NCBI GenBank assembly: GCA_045046885.1
Contig: JASFYX010000043.1
Span: 6,659 to 70,658 of the forward strand
Direction: 5' to 3'
Origin: CG1-02-35-72 sp045046885
Lineage (GTDB): Bacteria; Bacteroidota; Bacteroidia; Flavobacteriales; Flavobacteriaceae
DNA: 64,000 nt
In this document: positions 18,056-26,276 of the stretch, piece by piece
Layout of the letters: each line of letters starts with the position of its first letter
Position numbering within the stretch: position 1 is the first letter of the stretch
Position numbers and translations under genes: made by a program
Notes under the pieces: model-generated
The model's database searches: none
The model's input: only the letters and a program-made list of their open reading frames with translations
Told to the model about the DNA's origin: nothing

Positions 18056-19189
18056 TTACAAATCCTCTTTTCTATAAATTATATCTCTGTCTTTTAAATA
18101 CTTTAAAACATAGTTAAAAACCCCTTTTTCTTTACCGATTAACTCAGGTGGAAAAACACCTTTTTTATTAAATAAGCCTTCTAAAAATAAGTTAGCAGCG
18201 GCTGTAGCTGTGTAACCTGTTGTTCTGGCCATTGATGAGGTTTGTGTTTCGGGGCAATAAGTGTCATTTAAATGATACACAATTGTTTTTTTATGTCCCT
18301 TTTTGTCTGTGCCTTTTATGGTGATGCGCATAACCGTCAATTCTTCTTCTGTATCCCCTAATTTCCATTCGTTAAACAATACTTTTGATGAAAATTCAAG
18401 AGGTGAAATTTCTGTACCATTTAAATTAATAGTTTTTGTGTTAAAAAAACCACTTTTCTTTAAAACACTTACATATTCTACGTGACCCGGATAACGCAAT
18501 GTCTTTTCTTTCATATTTTTAATATGAGGCATTGTATAAATCAGAGAACGTAAGCCGTCTGAATTAAAGGATTCTAAAGTTCCGACACCTTTAAAATTAA
18601 CAAGCTCAACATCCGATAAGGCCTCTTTTACAATGATGTTACCGTTTTCTACATAACGCGCAGGACGTGTGTATTCTTCTATGACGTCAACAGGAGAGAA
18701 GGGCGCTTTATAATTAAAAGGCCATTTTTTTACTTTGGGTAAACCGCCTACCAGACATTCAAAATCGGTTATATTAAGTTGCTCATTGTAATGACCTAAA
18801 ATAATGTTGCCCATACCGGGTGCTACGCCACAATCGACAATAGCTGTCACATTATTTTCTATAGCGAGGGTATTTAAGGCGAGCGCATCTTCTGGGAAAA
18901 AGGAAATATCTATTACGTTTTTCCGAGCTTCGATAATACTTTTTAAAGTGTTAAAGCCTAAAAATCCGGGAACAGCACAAATTACTAAATCAAAGGACTG
19001 TAAGGTTTTTTGTAATGTTGTTTTATCTGTTACATCGATTTGTAAAGTGTTTAAAGCGTCACATTTTTGTTTTGATGCTGCTAAAGCTGGAGTGCTAAAA
19101 TCGGCTAAAGTAACCTTGTGTTTTGTTGTTAAATCTATGGCCATTGTACGGCCTACCATACCAGCACCAAGTACTATAATTGTATTCAT
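18056..19189 (-). CDS. saccharopine dehydrogenase family oxidoreductase
   Basis: 377 residues from ATG 19189 (MNTIIVLGAGMVGRTMA). An N-terminal Rossmann NAD(P) domain carries GAGMVG, then a C-terminal saccharopine-dehydrogenase-like domain with VDCGVAPGMGNIILGHY and SSMARTTGYTA. An in-frame upstream start at 19273 would add a hydrophobic, AT-rich 28-residue stretch before the Rossmann fold and is rejected. Family members act in lysine metabolism (saccharopine to aminoadipate semialdehyde) or on polyamine analogues. No lysine genes adjoin it, so the substrate is left open. Confidence 0.85.
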   Translation of the reverse strand: MNTIIVLGAGMVGRTMAIDLTTKHKVTLADFSTPALAASKQKCDALNTLQIDVTDKTTLQKTLQSFDLVICAVPGFLGFNTLKSIIEARKNVIDISFFPEDALALNTLAIENNVTAIVDCGVAPGMGNIILGHYNEQLNITDFECLVGGLPKVKKWPFNYKAPFSPVDVIEEYTRPARYVENGNIIVKEALSDVELVNFKGVGTLESFNSDGLRSLIYTMPHIKNMKEKTLRYPGHVEYVSVLKKSGFFNTKTINLNGTEISPLEFSSKVLFNEWKLGDTEEELTVMRITIKGTDKKGHKKTIVYHLNDTYCPETQTSSMARTTGYTATAAANLFLEGLFNKKGVFPPELIGKEKGVFNYVLKYLKDRDIIYRKEDL

Positions 19190-19333
19190 TTTTTTAAAGT
19201 TTAAGTGAAATAAAAAGGTTTTGAAAATCTGAAAATTGCAGAGATAAACTATAACCCAGGGATAAATATCCAAGGCATTTCAGAAATGTGTTTTGTGCAT
19301 TTTGTTTTCACGGATTAAACTTACAATATTATT

Positions 19334-20266
19334 TTAAATATTATAATTTTTCCCCTGCCAATTATTCTTTTCAATCAATTTTTTGTCGATTTTGGCAACA
19401 ATTTCAAAATTCTTTAAGCCTCCCCAATTTGGCGCAATCAATAAATCTTTTGGGGCTTCGCTTATAAAGCGTTCAATAATGATATCTGGGCGTAGATAAG
19501 TGATAAAATCTGTGATAAAATCTATATAATTGTCAGCCGTAAATAAATTGAATTTTTTTGGATTGCGTTTGTATTGAAATCCCATAATAGATTGTTTTAC
19601 AATCTGCAAATGATGAATTTTTAAGCTTTCTAACGGAAGCTTAGAAATGGCAGTCGCATGACTTAATAAATCTGATTTTGATTCGCCCGGCAATCCTAAA
19701 ATAAAATGACCTCCTAAATGGAATCCTTTATTTTTACAACGTTTATAGGCTTCAATGGTGTCTTCAAAAGTGTGGCAGCGATTGACGTCTAAGAGAGTCC
19801 GATTTATAGTACTTTCGATACCAAATTCTAAAGAGATATAATATTTTTTAGACAACATAGAAAGGTAATCAATAAGTACATCGGGCATACAATCGGGACG
19901 TGTGCCAATAACCAAGCCAATAACACCATCTACCTGTAAGGCTTCGTCGTACATTTTTTTTATCGCTTCAAAATCGCCATAAGTATTGGTATAAGCCTGA
20001 AAATAGGCTAAGTATTTTTGTGACTTGTATTTCTTGCCAAAAAAAGCAATACCTTCTTCTAATTGTTGTTTAACTGGTTTTTGTGGTTCACAGTAATCGG
20101 GATTAAAAGTGTCGTTATTACAATAAGTACAGCCACCAAAACCTTTTGCGCCATCGCGATTAGGGCAAGTAGAGCCTGCGTCTAACGATATTTTTTGAAC
20201 GCGTTCGCCAAAAGTCGCTTTTATATAAGTCGTATAATCTAAATAGCGTTTTCCTAAAAAGGGCAT
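19334..20266 (-). CDS. TIGR01212-family radical SAM protein (YhcC-like)
   Basis: 310 residues from ATG 20266 (MPFLGKRYLDYTTYIKATFG). Radical SAM cluster cysteines sit in STCPNRDG and GGCTYCNN, the expanded spacing typical of the YhcC family, followed by LEFGIES and GLPGES segments. Biochemical role not settled. A seven-codon longer start at 20287 would overlap the -7 box of the same gene, so ATG 20266 is preferred. Divergent from the gene at 20331. Confidence 0.88.
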   Translation of the reverse strand: MPFLGKRYLDYTTYIKATFGERVQKISLDAGSTCPNRDGAKGFGGCTYCNNDTFNPDYCEPQKPVKQQLEEGIAFFGKKYKSQKYLAYFQAYTNTYGDFEAIKKMYDEALQVDGVIGLVIGTRPDCMPDVLIDYLSMLSKKYYISLEFGIESTINRTLLDVNRCHTFEDTIEAYKRCKNKGFHLGGHFILGLPGESKSDLLSHATAISKLPLESLKIHHLQIVKQSIMGFQYKRNPKKFNLFTADNYIDFITDFITYLRPDIIIERFISEAPKDLLIAPNWGGLKNFEIVAKIDKKLIEKNNWQGKNYNI

Positions 20267-20284
20267 ATTGTAAATATTGAATTG

Positions 20285-20292
20285 CAAATCTA
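20285..20292 (-). promoter_or_regulatory. -7 promoter box (TAGATTTG) for the radical SAM gene
   Basis: Exact TAnnTTTG match on the minus strand, 19-26 nt upstream of ATG 20266. A near match TATTTTTA (20315-20322) on the plus strand may serve the divergent gene. Confidence 0.5.
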
Positions 20293-20330
20293 CAAATCCT
20301 AAAAGGGAATGTCTTATTTTTACACTTCAA

Positions 20331-20789
20331 ATGACATTAGATTATCAACATATAAAAACAGCGTTATATAAAGCTTGCGAAGCCTTTGTATATCAAAAAA
20401 GAACGACGCTCCAAGATCAAATTAAATCTTATCAGTTGGCTTTGACTTCCGAAACCAAAAGTTCGGCAGGTGATAAACACGAAACGGGTCGGGCTATGGT
20501 GCAATTAGAAATAGAAAAAGCAGGACAGCAGCTACAATCTGTAATATTGATGCAAGAAGTTTTATCGAAAATTAATTTGAACAAAAAATCTCAAAAGGCT
20601 GGTTTAGGCAGTTTGGTAAAAACAGATAAAGATACTTATTTTTTAGCTATAAGTTTAGGCGCAATAACTGTCAATCAAAAAAAATATATTGTGGTTTCTC
20701 TACAATCGCCTTTAGGAAAAGATTTATTTGGAAAAAGTGTGGGTGAGGAAATAAGTTTTAACAAAGCCACTATTCTAGAGGTCTATTAA
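20331..20789 (+). CDS. GreA/GreB C-terminal-like protein
   Basis: 152 residues from ATG 20331 (MTLDYQHIKTALYKACEAFV). The segment GDKHETGRAMVQLEIEKAG and the C-terminal QSPLGKDLFGKSVGEE recall transcription elongation factor Gre proteins (helix pair, then the FKBP-like domain with SPLGKALLGK). Such short Gre-like proteins are common in flavobacteria and are often misannotated. Function unproven. The in-frame start at 20277 is rejected because it runs into the divergent promoter. Confidence 0.65.
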   Translation: MTLDYQHIKTALYKACEAFVYQKRTTLQDQIKSYQLALTSETKSSAGDKHETGRAMVQLEIEKAGQQLQSVILMQEVLSKINLNKKSQKAGLGSLVKTDKDTYFLAISLGAITVNQKKYIVVSLQSPLGKDLFGKSVGEEISFNKATILEVY

Positions 20790-20798
20790 ATATTGATG

Positions 20799-20869
20799 TG
20801 TCATATTGAGCGCAGTCGAAATAGCTATTTTTATATACTATATAATCTTCGACTCCGCTCAGATTGACA
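20799..20869. repeat. palindromic intergenic repeat, possible bidirectional terminator
   Basis: 22-bp imperfect inverted repeat: TGTCATATTGAGCGCAGTCGAA at 20799-20820 against TTCGACTCCGCTCAGATTGACA at 20848-20869 (arms described as two 20-plus-base units with three mismatches), AT-rich loop. It lies between convergent genes (stops at 20789 and 20903). Confidence 0.75.
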
Positions 20870-20902
20870 AGGCTGTTGCTAAACGCCTTTTTAATTTTTA
20901 TA

Positions 20903-21277
20903 TTATTCGAATAAGCCTTTAAACTTACCCCAATTGTCATAAATTAATATAACATTAATTAAAGTAACAACAGCAGCTGGCCCAACACCAGCAGGCGCTA
21001 ATGCCAAATGGAAAAATATCATATTAACAGAAATAGGGGCTAAAATAACTAAAGCTAATCCGTTCCATTTTTTAGTAAGTAACAATAGGCCTACTACAAC
21101 TTCTGTAGCACCAAGTAATTTAAGCATATAACCAGTTGCCATCATAGCGCCCATGAAGTCACCAGCAGGAGCAGGCATCTCCATGTGTGGCATAAAATCT
21201 AGAAATTTATTAGCACCAAAGATGACTAATATTAAACCTAGTAAGATTCTTAAAATCATTGAAAGTTTTGCATTCAT
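20903..21277 (-). CDS. DoxX-family membrane protein
   Basis: 124 residues, four predicted membrane helices. Family pattern: LRILLGLILVIFGANKF near the N-terminus, then MLKLLGATEVVVGLLLL. DoxX relatives are small inner-membrane proteins linked in some species to redox or thiol homeostasis. It is divergent from a thioredoxin gene, with a 14-bp palindrome between them. Confidence 0.85.
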   Translation of the reverse strand: MNAKLSMILRILLGLILVIFGANKFLDFMPHMEMPAPAGDFMGAMMATGYMLKLLGATEVVVGLLLLTKKWNGLALVILAPISVNMIFFHLALAPAGVGPAAVVTLINVILIYDNWGKFKGLFE

Positions 21278-21391
21278 AATATAATTAGATTAAGTTAATA
21301 TACAGTTCAGTCGTATTTAAATTTAAATTTTACAAGATTTTTCCATCATAAATTTTGTAAAATACAGCTAAAGATAACAAAATTATTTTAT

Positions 21392-21405
21392 GTAACTTGA
21401 GTTAC
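21392..21405. promoter_or_regulatory. 14-bp perfect palindrome between doxX-like and trxA-like genes
   Basis: GTAACTTGAGTTAC: GTAACT and AGTTAC with a 2-bp centre. A minus-strand near-consensus box TATCTTTA lies at 21369-21376. A close relative, GTAAC-TTT-GTTAC, occurs at 28967-28979 upstream of the DUF4920 lipoprotein. It is a candidate operator; no regulator can be named. Confidence 0.4.
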
Positions 21406-21432
21406 GACAGAAGTTGTAAAATAGTAGTCATT

Positions 21433-21445
21433 TTGTCCGACTAAA
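21433..21445 (+). repeat. isolated copy of a MITE-like terminal repeat
   Basis: TTGTCCGACTAAA here is identical over 13 bases to the left end of the element at 27472-27702. No second end is visible nearby, so this may be a solo remnant or chance. Confidence 0.35.
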
Positions 21446-21491
21446 TAATAATGGTATATATATTGAAATACACTTTAAAAATTAATAAATT

Positions 21492-21848
21492 ATGACAACA
21501 CATTTAACTAAAGAAGCTTTTTTAGAAAAAGTTTTTAATTACGAAAAAAATAAAGAGTGGCAATTTGAAGGCGACAAACCTTGCTTGATAGATTTTTATG
21601 CCGATTGGTGTGGGCCTTGCAAAATGGTAGCGCCAATTTTAGAAGAGTTAAGCGAAACTTACAAAGGTAAAATAAACATCTACAAAGTAGATACAGAAGC
21701 CGAGCAAGAATTGGCAGCAGCCTTTGCCATTAGAAGTATCCCTTCCATGCTTTTTTGCCCTGCAGAAGGGCAACCTCAAATGGCGCAAGGAGCTTTGCCA
21801 AAACATGAATTAGAACGTGTTATTAAAGAGGTGTTAAAAGTAGCTTAA
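21492..21848 (+). CDS. trxA: thioredoxin
   Basis: 118 residues. Active site DWCGPCK (Cys40, Cys43) with the cis-Pro region RSIPSMLF. A slightly long N-terminal helix; no signal peptide, so cytoplasmic disulfide reduction. Divergent from the DoxX-like gene, followed by a strong terminator. Confidence 0.95.
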   Translation: MTTHLTKEAFLEKVFNYEKNKEWQFEGDKPCLIDFYADWCGPCKMVAPILEELSETYKGKINIYKVDTEAEQELAAAFAIRSIPSMLFCPAEGQPQMAQGALPKHELERVIKEVLKVA

Positions 21849-21868
21849 TAAAGAAAGATTATAAATGT

Positions 21869-21899
21869 AAAGAGACCGCCTTTTGAGCGGTCTCTTTTG
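21869..21899 (+). terminator. intrinsic terminator after thioredoxin
   Basis: 11-bp stem AAAGAGACCGC (21869-21879) with its complement 21887-21897, 7-nt loop, T-run. With A-rich 5' flank it can also serve the convergent cytochrome gene ending at 21931. Confidence 0.88.
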
Positions 21900-21930
21900 T
21901 TATTAAATTTAATCTTTGTTTATTATTTAA

Positions 21931-22959
21931 TTATAGGTTTGGGAATGCTGTAGCATCTTGTCCCATTACTAATAAATCTCTGATATCTTGATCAGTAAGG
22001 CCAGTTATTACAGGCATTGCGCCACCGAAAGGAACAGCACAACCAGCAGCAATATGACTACGGTCTGTAGGCATACCCCAAGGGCCTTTGTGTTGAATTT
22101 CGTGTGGATCATTTCTAAACATATCACCTACAGAAAGACCTTTACAATAAATATCGATTCCAGTACCATCAGCACCGTGGCAACCCATACATTTTGCATT
22201 CCATACAAGTAGACCGTTGGCGGCATCACCGTTACGACCTATGTCTGAACGTACTTTTGTTCCTGTTGGATAAGTACCAAATGTTTCTTCAGCATAGAAC
22301 TCATATACATTGTGACTAGTTTCTTTTAAGAATTTTACCAAATCCCAAATAGCATTGTCACCAAGGCTAGAGTAATCTGCCATAAGACTGCTTTGATCAG
22401 CAACAGTTGGCGCATGACCACCCATATTTTTAACAGCGTTAAAAACAGTTTTAATGTTGTTTACACGTGCCCATTGGTATAGATTTACATCTACAGCAAT
22501 TGGATAAGTTGAGCTAGGCGCTTTACCTATAAGAGCACCACCTTGACGACCTAATAAATCCCATCCGTGACAAGTTTTACATCTGTAAAAGTTAGCAGAA
22601 GCACCACCAAGATCAGGATCAGCCCAAGTTGTATCACCGGGGTCAGCATCTAAGACAGCGTTAGCAGGATTGTCATAATAACGTGCGCCATTTGTACCAT
22701 CAGCAATAGTGTAAGCATCAATATCTGCTTGTGTAGGTATAGCTATTGTAGCATCAACACCGTCAGCACCGTCTTGACCATCAACACCGTCAGCACCATT
22801 AGCACCGTCAGCACCATTAGCACCGTCAGCACCGTTAGCACCAGCAGGTCCAGCAGGGCCTATTGGTCCAGCATCACCTTTACAACTAGTTAATAAACTA
22901 ATTGAAACTATTACCATCATTGATAATAATAATCTCGTAATTTTTGTTAATTTTTTCAT
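21931..22959 (-). CDS. collagen-like dihaem cytochrome c lipoprotein
   Basis: 342 residues. The lipoprotein signal ends at Cys26 (LLTSC). Residues 28-69 are 14 uninterrupted Gly-X-Y triplets (GPIGPAGPAGAN, then GAN/GAD alternation), a bacterial collagen-like tract. Two haem sites follow: C127-KTC-H131 and C257-MGC-H261. Two extra cysteines at 272 and 307 might pair. I infer a surface- or periplasm-anchored electron carrier held away from the membrane by a triple-helical stalk; the Pro content is low, so triple-helix formation is uncertain. The promoter shares the FNR-like architecture of norC, with a second site further upstream. Partner enzyme unknown. Confidence 0.88.
   Translation of the reverse strand: MKKLTKITRLLLSMMVIVSISLLTSCKGDAGPIGPAGPAGANGADGANGADGANGADGVDGQDGADGVDATIAIPTQADIDAYTIADGTNGARYYDNPANAVLDADPGDTTWADPDLGGASANFYRCKTCHGWDLLGRQGGALIGKAPSSTYPIAVDVNLYQWARVNNIKTVFNAVKNMGGHAPTVADQSSLMADYSSLGDNAIWDLVKFLKETSHNVYEFYAEETFGTYPTGTKVRSDIGRNGDAANGLLVWNAKCMGCHGADGTGIDIYCKGLSVGDMFRNDPHEIQHKGPWGMPTDRSHIAAGCAVPFGGAMPVITGLTDQDIRDLLVMGQDATAFPNL
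22753..22878 (-). repeat. Gly-X-Y coding repeat
   Basis: The collagen-like tract is encoded by near-identical 18-bp units of the type GCACCATTAGCACCGTCA (plus strand), suggesting expansion and contraction by slippage. It is coding, not CRISPR. Confidence 0.85.
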
Positions 22960-22988
22960 AATATGAATTGTTTTGATTAAATTTAGTG

Positions 22989-22996
22989 TAAAGGTA
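22989..22996 (-). promoter_or_regulatory. -7-like box (TACCTTTA) for the collagen-like cytochrome gene
   Basis: Seven of eight match to TAnnTTTG. Its centre is exactly 33 bp from the centre of the FNR-like dyad at 23020-23031. Confidence 0.5.
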
Positions 22997-23019
22997 AAGT
23001 TAGAATTAGAGTCAGATTA

Positions 23020-23031
23020 TGATTCATGTCA
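23020..23031 (-). promoter_or_regulatory. FNR/CRP-like dyad, proximal site
   Basis: TGAT-TCAT-GTCA fits TGAY-N4-RTCA; centre 23025.5, predicted near -41 of the collagen-like cytochrome promoter. Confidence 0.55.
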
Positions 23032-23041
23032 TAAAAATATA

Positions 23042-23053
23042 TGATAAATATCA
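23042..23053 (-). promoter_or_regulatory. FNR/CRP-like dyad, distal site
   Basis: TGAT-AAAT-ATCA, inside a perfect 6-bp-arm palindrome (23040-23055) and an exact match to the FNR core. Centre 23047.5, 22 bp (about two helical turns) upstream of the proximal site. Confidence 0.6.
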
Positions 23054-23055
23054 TA

Positions 23056-23413
23056 GAAAAGAGCTTTTTAGAAAAAGTGATTTTTTATAACTATTAATTA
23101 GTTTTGGATTAAAATATTTTTTATAATATTTTAAAAATTTGATACAAAGTAAATTATAAAATAAAATTGTTTAATTTGACTTATAAAAATTTGGTATTTT
23201 TTAAGAAGAATACCTCTTTTTAGGGGCTTAATTAAGATAAATTAAAACACTAAAAAGATGTTTATATGTTACAAATATTACAAAAAAACGTTAATTTTTT
23301 ACGGTGTATTGTTAAAAAATACACATCAAAATTAATTATATGATAATTTAGGTTATAATAAGGTGGTATGAATTGTAAAAATTGAAAAAACAAACCCTTT
23401 AAAAAGAGAATAT
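23056..23413. other. AT-rich non-coding stretch downstream of asd
   Basis: No open frame or recognisable RNA. A 7-bp hairpin (23304-23310 with 23318-23324) lies downstream of asd and could be a weak terminator. Nothing else stands out. Confidence 0.5.
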
Positions 23414-24403
23414 TTAAATTAATTTTTTTTCTATCAAGTACTCGGCTATTTGTACAGCATTAGTGGCGGCTCCTTTTCTAAGGTTATCGGCTACTACCCA
23501 AAAATTCATTGAATTGACTTGTGAAAAGTCTCTGCGAATCCTTCCTACAAAAACATCATTCTTTCCTTCGGCATAAATAGGCATAGGATAGGTATTGGTG
23601 TCAGGATTATCTTGAACTACAACACCATCGGATTGGTTTAATAGTTGACGCACGTCATTTAAATCAAAATCATTTTCAAATGCAACATTTACACTTTCAC
23701 TATGACCGCCTACAACAGGTATTCTAACAGCGGTAGCTGTTATGGCAATATTGTAATCGTTCAATATTTTATGTGGTTCGTTTATCAACTTCATTTCTTC
23801 TTTAGTGTAACCATTGTCCTCAAAAACATCGCAATGCGGAATGGCATTTTTATGAATTGGATAATGATACGCCATTTCGCCCTTTACACCTTTATATTCA
23901 TTCTCTAATTGTTGTACCGCTTTTACACCTGTACCTGTAATAGATTGGTACGTAGAAACGACAAAGCGTTTTATTTTATATTTTTTGTGCAATGGCGCTA
24001 AAGCTAAAACCAATTGAATAGTAGAACAATTTGGATTGGCAATAATCTTATCGGATGCTTTTAATTCTGAGGCGTTAATTTCTGGGACAATCAGTTTTTT
24101 TGTTTTATCCATCCGCCAAGCCGATGAATTATCTATAACAGTTGTACCCACTTCGGCAAATTTAGGTGCCCATTCTAATGACGTGCCACCACCAGCAGAA
24201 AATATAGCAATATCGGGTTGTGCTGCCACAGCTTCTTCTAAACCAATAATAGTGTAAGGCTTATTCTTAAAATTGATTTGCTTACCAATTGACTTTTCTG
24301 AAGCCACTAATAATAATTCATCAATTTTAAAATGACGTTCTGTTAACACTTGTAACATGACGTTTCCTACCATTCCGGTAGCTCCTACCACTGCTAATTT
24401 CAT
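23414..24403 (-). CDS. asd: aspartate-semialdehyde dehydrogenase
   Basis: 329 residues. N-terminal Rossmann motif GATGMVGNVM; catalytic Cys126 in NPNCSTIQ; substrate region RIPVVGGHSESVNV. It makes aspartate semialdehyde for lysine/diaminopimelate, threonine and methionine synthesis. Single gene with its own upstream region; an imperfect -7 box CATCTTTG is at 24431-24438 on the minus strand. Confidence 0.96.
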   Translation of the reverse strand: MKLAVVGATGMVGNVMLQVLTERHFKIDELLLVASEKSIGKQINFKNKPYTIIGLEEAVAAQPDIAIFSAGGGTSLEWAPKFAEVGTTVIDNSSAWRMDKTKKLIVPEINASELKASDKIIANPNCSTIQLVLALAPLHKKYKIKRFVVSTYQSITGTGVKAVQQLENEYKGVKGEMAYHYPIHKNAIPHCDVFEDNGYTKEEMKLINEPHKILNDYNIAITATAVRIPVVGGHSESVNVAFENDFDLNDVRQLLNQSDGVVVQDNPDTNTYPMPIYAEGKNDVFVGRIRRDFSQVNSMNFWVVADNLRKGAATNAVQIAEYLIEKKLI

Positions 24404-24497
24404 TTTTTTTATTATATAAAAATTAAGCTACAAAGATGCCAAAAATCAATTAGTTAAAAGAAGTAATTACAAAAAAAATAAGCCGTTAAAAAAATTG

Positions 24498-24505
24498 TAA
24501 TTTTG
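24498..24505 (+). promoter_or_regulatory. -7 promoter box (TAATTTTG) for the U32 peptidase gene
   Basis: Exact TAnnTTTG match, 32 nt before the ATG at 24537. Confidence 0.55.
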
Positions 24506-24536
24506 CGCCCTCTTTAATCAGATATTTATAATATAA

Positions 24537-25784
24537 ATGGTGTTAAATCAAAAAATAGAATTAATGGCGCCAGCGGGTAACTTTGAATCGTTACAAGCCG
24601 CCCTACAAAACGGTGCAGATTCAGTTTATTTTGGCGTAGAACAGCTCAATATGCGCGCACGGGCTTCTATAAATTTCACTTTAGACGATTTGCAAGAAAT
24701 TTCAACCCGTTGTAAAGCCCAAAATGTTAGGACGTATTTGACGCTTAACACCATTATATACGATCACGATTTAAGTATTGTAAAAACCCTGCTTAAAAAA
24801 GCTAAAGAAGCCGATATAACAGCTGTTATCGCAATGGATCAAGCGGTAATTTCTGTAGCTAAAGAAATGGGAATTGAAATCCATATTTCAACGCAAATCA
24901 ACATTACAAACATTGAAACTTTAAAGTTTTATGCCATGTTTGCCGATACGGTTGTGTTGAGTAGAGAACTCAGTTTAAATCAGGTTAAAAAAATTACCGA
25001 ACAAATAGAAAAGCAACAAATAAAAGGACCTAGTGGTCGATTGGTTGAGATAGAAATATTTGGTCATGGGGCTTTGTGTATGGCCGTTTCGGGTAAGTGT
25101 TATATGAGTTTACATGCGTATAACTCAAGTGCTAATCGTGGAGCCTGTAAACAAAACTGTCGTAAAAAATATACTGTTATAGACCAAGAAACGGGAATTG
25201 AAATGGAGTTGGATAACGAGTATATTATGTCGCCTAAAGATTTGTGTACCATAGATTTTTTAGATCAGATTCACGATGCCGGTATTAAAGTCCTTAAAAT
25301 AGAAGGCCGTGGTCGTGCACCAGAATATGTGGCTAAAGTTATAAAAGCTTATCGCGAAGCTATTGATAGCATCACAGAGGGGACTTATAATAAAGACAAA
25401 GTAAACCATTGGATGACCGAACTGAATAAAGTGTACAATCGTGGTTTTTGGAGTGGTTATTATTTAGGTCAAAAATTAGGAGAATGGAGTGATGGCCCTG
25501 GCTCTAAAGCCACACAAAAAAAGGTTTATATAGGTAAAGGCGTTCATTATTTTCCGAAAGCCAATATCGGGGAGTTTAAAATAGAAGCCTACGATTTAAA
25601 AAAAGGCGATACCTTATTAATTACAGGGCCAACTACAGGAGTCGAAGAATTTAAAATAGAGGACTTTTTTGTAAATGATAAAAAAGATATTAAAGCAACC
25701 AAAGGAGATTCGGTTACTATACCTTTAAAATTTAGAATCAGACCATCCGATAAGTTGTATAAAATAGTGGCTAATACGCTTTAA
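24537..25784 (+). CDS. U32-family peptidase homologue (TrhP/YegQ-like)
   Basis: 415 residues. N-terminal ELMAPAGNFESLQAALQNGADSVYFG; the U32 signature region reads IFGHGALCMAVSGKCYMS, then SANRGACKQNCR, giving four cysteines that probably bind an Fe-S cluster. E. coli relatives catalyse prephenate-dependent tRNA or rRNA hydroxylation (TrhP, RlhA), so an RNA-modification role is more likely than proteolysis. Whether it is the TrhP or another subfamily cannot be settled here. Confidence 0.88.
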   Translation: MVLNQKIELMAPAGNFESLQAALQNGADSVYFGVEQLNMRARASINFTLDDLQEISTRCKAQNVRTYLTLNTIIYDHDLSIVKTLLKKAKEADITAVIAMDQAVISVAKEMGIEIHISTQINITNIETLKFYAMFADTVVLSRELSLNQVKKITEQIEKQQIKGPSGRLVEIEIFGHGALCMAVSGKCYMSLHAYNSSANRGACKQNCRKKYTVIDQETGIEMELDNEYIMSPKDLCTIDFLDQIHDAGIKVLKIEGRGRAPEYVAKVIKAYREAIDSITEGTYNKDKVNHWMTELNKVYNRGFWSGYYLGQKLGEWSDGPGSKATQKKVYIGKGVHYFPKANIGEFKIEAYDLKKGDTLLITGPTTGVEEFKIEDFFVNDKKDIKATKGDSVTIPLKFRIRPSDKLYKIVANTL

Positions 25785-26043
25785 TATTTGTGTTTAAAGT
25801 TTATCATGCAATAGAACGCTGATGACGCTGATTTCTTAAGATTCACACCATATTATTTGTACTAATTAAATAATAGCTTTTTTTAAAAGCTATTTTACAT
25901 AACAACTCAAACTCATAAAGTTTAACCGCAAGGAGCGCAAAGGTTTTACACAAGGGACGCAATAATTCTGTCAATTGAACTTTGAGAACTTTTCAAAATT
26001 TTGGTTTTTGTAATTTGATATTTGGGATTTGTATTTTAAAACC
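25785..26043. other. intergenic region with weak hairpin and degenerate repeats
   Basis: Contains a hairpin (25872-25881 with 25885-25894, 3-nt loop) that may terminate the U32 gene, a CGCTGATGACGCTGA direct repeat near 25810, and AAGGAGCGCAAAGG / AAGGGACGCAA fragments at 25929-25962. No gene seen. Confidence 0.4.
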
Positions 26044-26232
26044 TTATTTGTGTAGCGTAAATACAAGTATTGTAAAGAGTACAATTGCCAAAACTAAGAC
26101 GAGCCCCACTTGCCAAACTTTAGAATAATAGCGTTTGTGTATTTTAAGATCTTTGCGGTATAATACTATCATAAAAAGTATAAAACTTACTGCAAAAATT
26201 TCACCAAAAAGTATTTGTCCACTCGTAAACAT
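26044..26232 (-). CDS. small two-helix membrane protein
   Basis: 62 residues: helix 1 about 5-25, a basic loop (YRKDLKIHKRYYSKV), helix 2 about 40-60. The arrangement of a short periplasmic N-terminus, a conserved RKDLK-x-HKRYY loop and a second helix is familiar from flavobacterial hypothetical proteins. Divergent from the SDR gene with an exact TAnnTTTG box upstream. Function unknown. Confidence 0.72.
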   Translation of the reverse strand: MFTSGQILFGEIFAVSFILFMIVLYRKDLKIHKRYYSKVWQVGLVLVLAIVLFTILVFTLHK

Positions 26233-26253
26233 ATTTGTTTATATTTATCCTCA

Positions 26254-26261
26254 CAAAAATA
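26254..26261 (-). promoter_or_regulatory. -7 promoter box (TATTTTTG) for the small membrane protein gene
   Basis: Exact TAnnTTTG match on the minus strand, 22-29 nt upstream of ATG 26232. Confidence 0.5.
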
Positions 26262-26276
26262 GATAAATTTATTGTT

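Noticed and set aside
22753..22878. Regular 18-bp repeats resembling a short CRISPR-like array
   Set aside because: The units are contiguous, have no spacers, and encode the Gly-X-Y tract of the cytochrome lipoprotein in frame.
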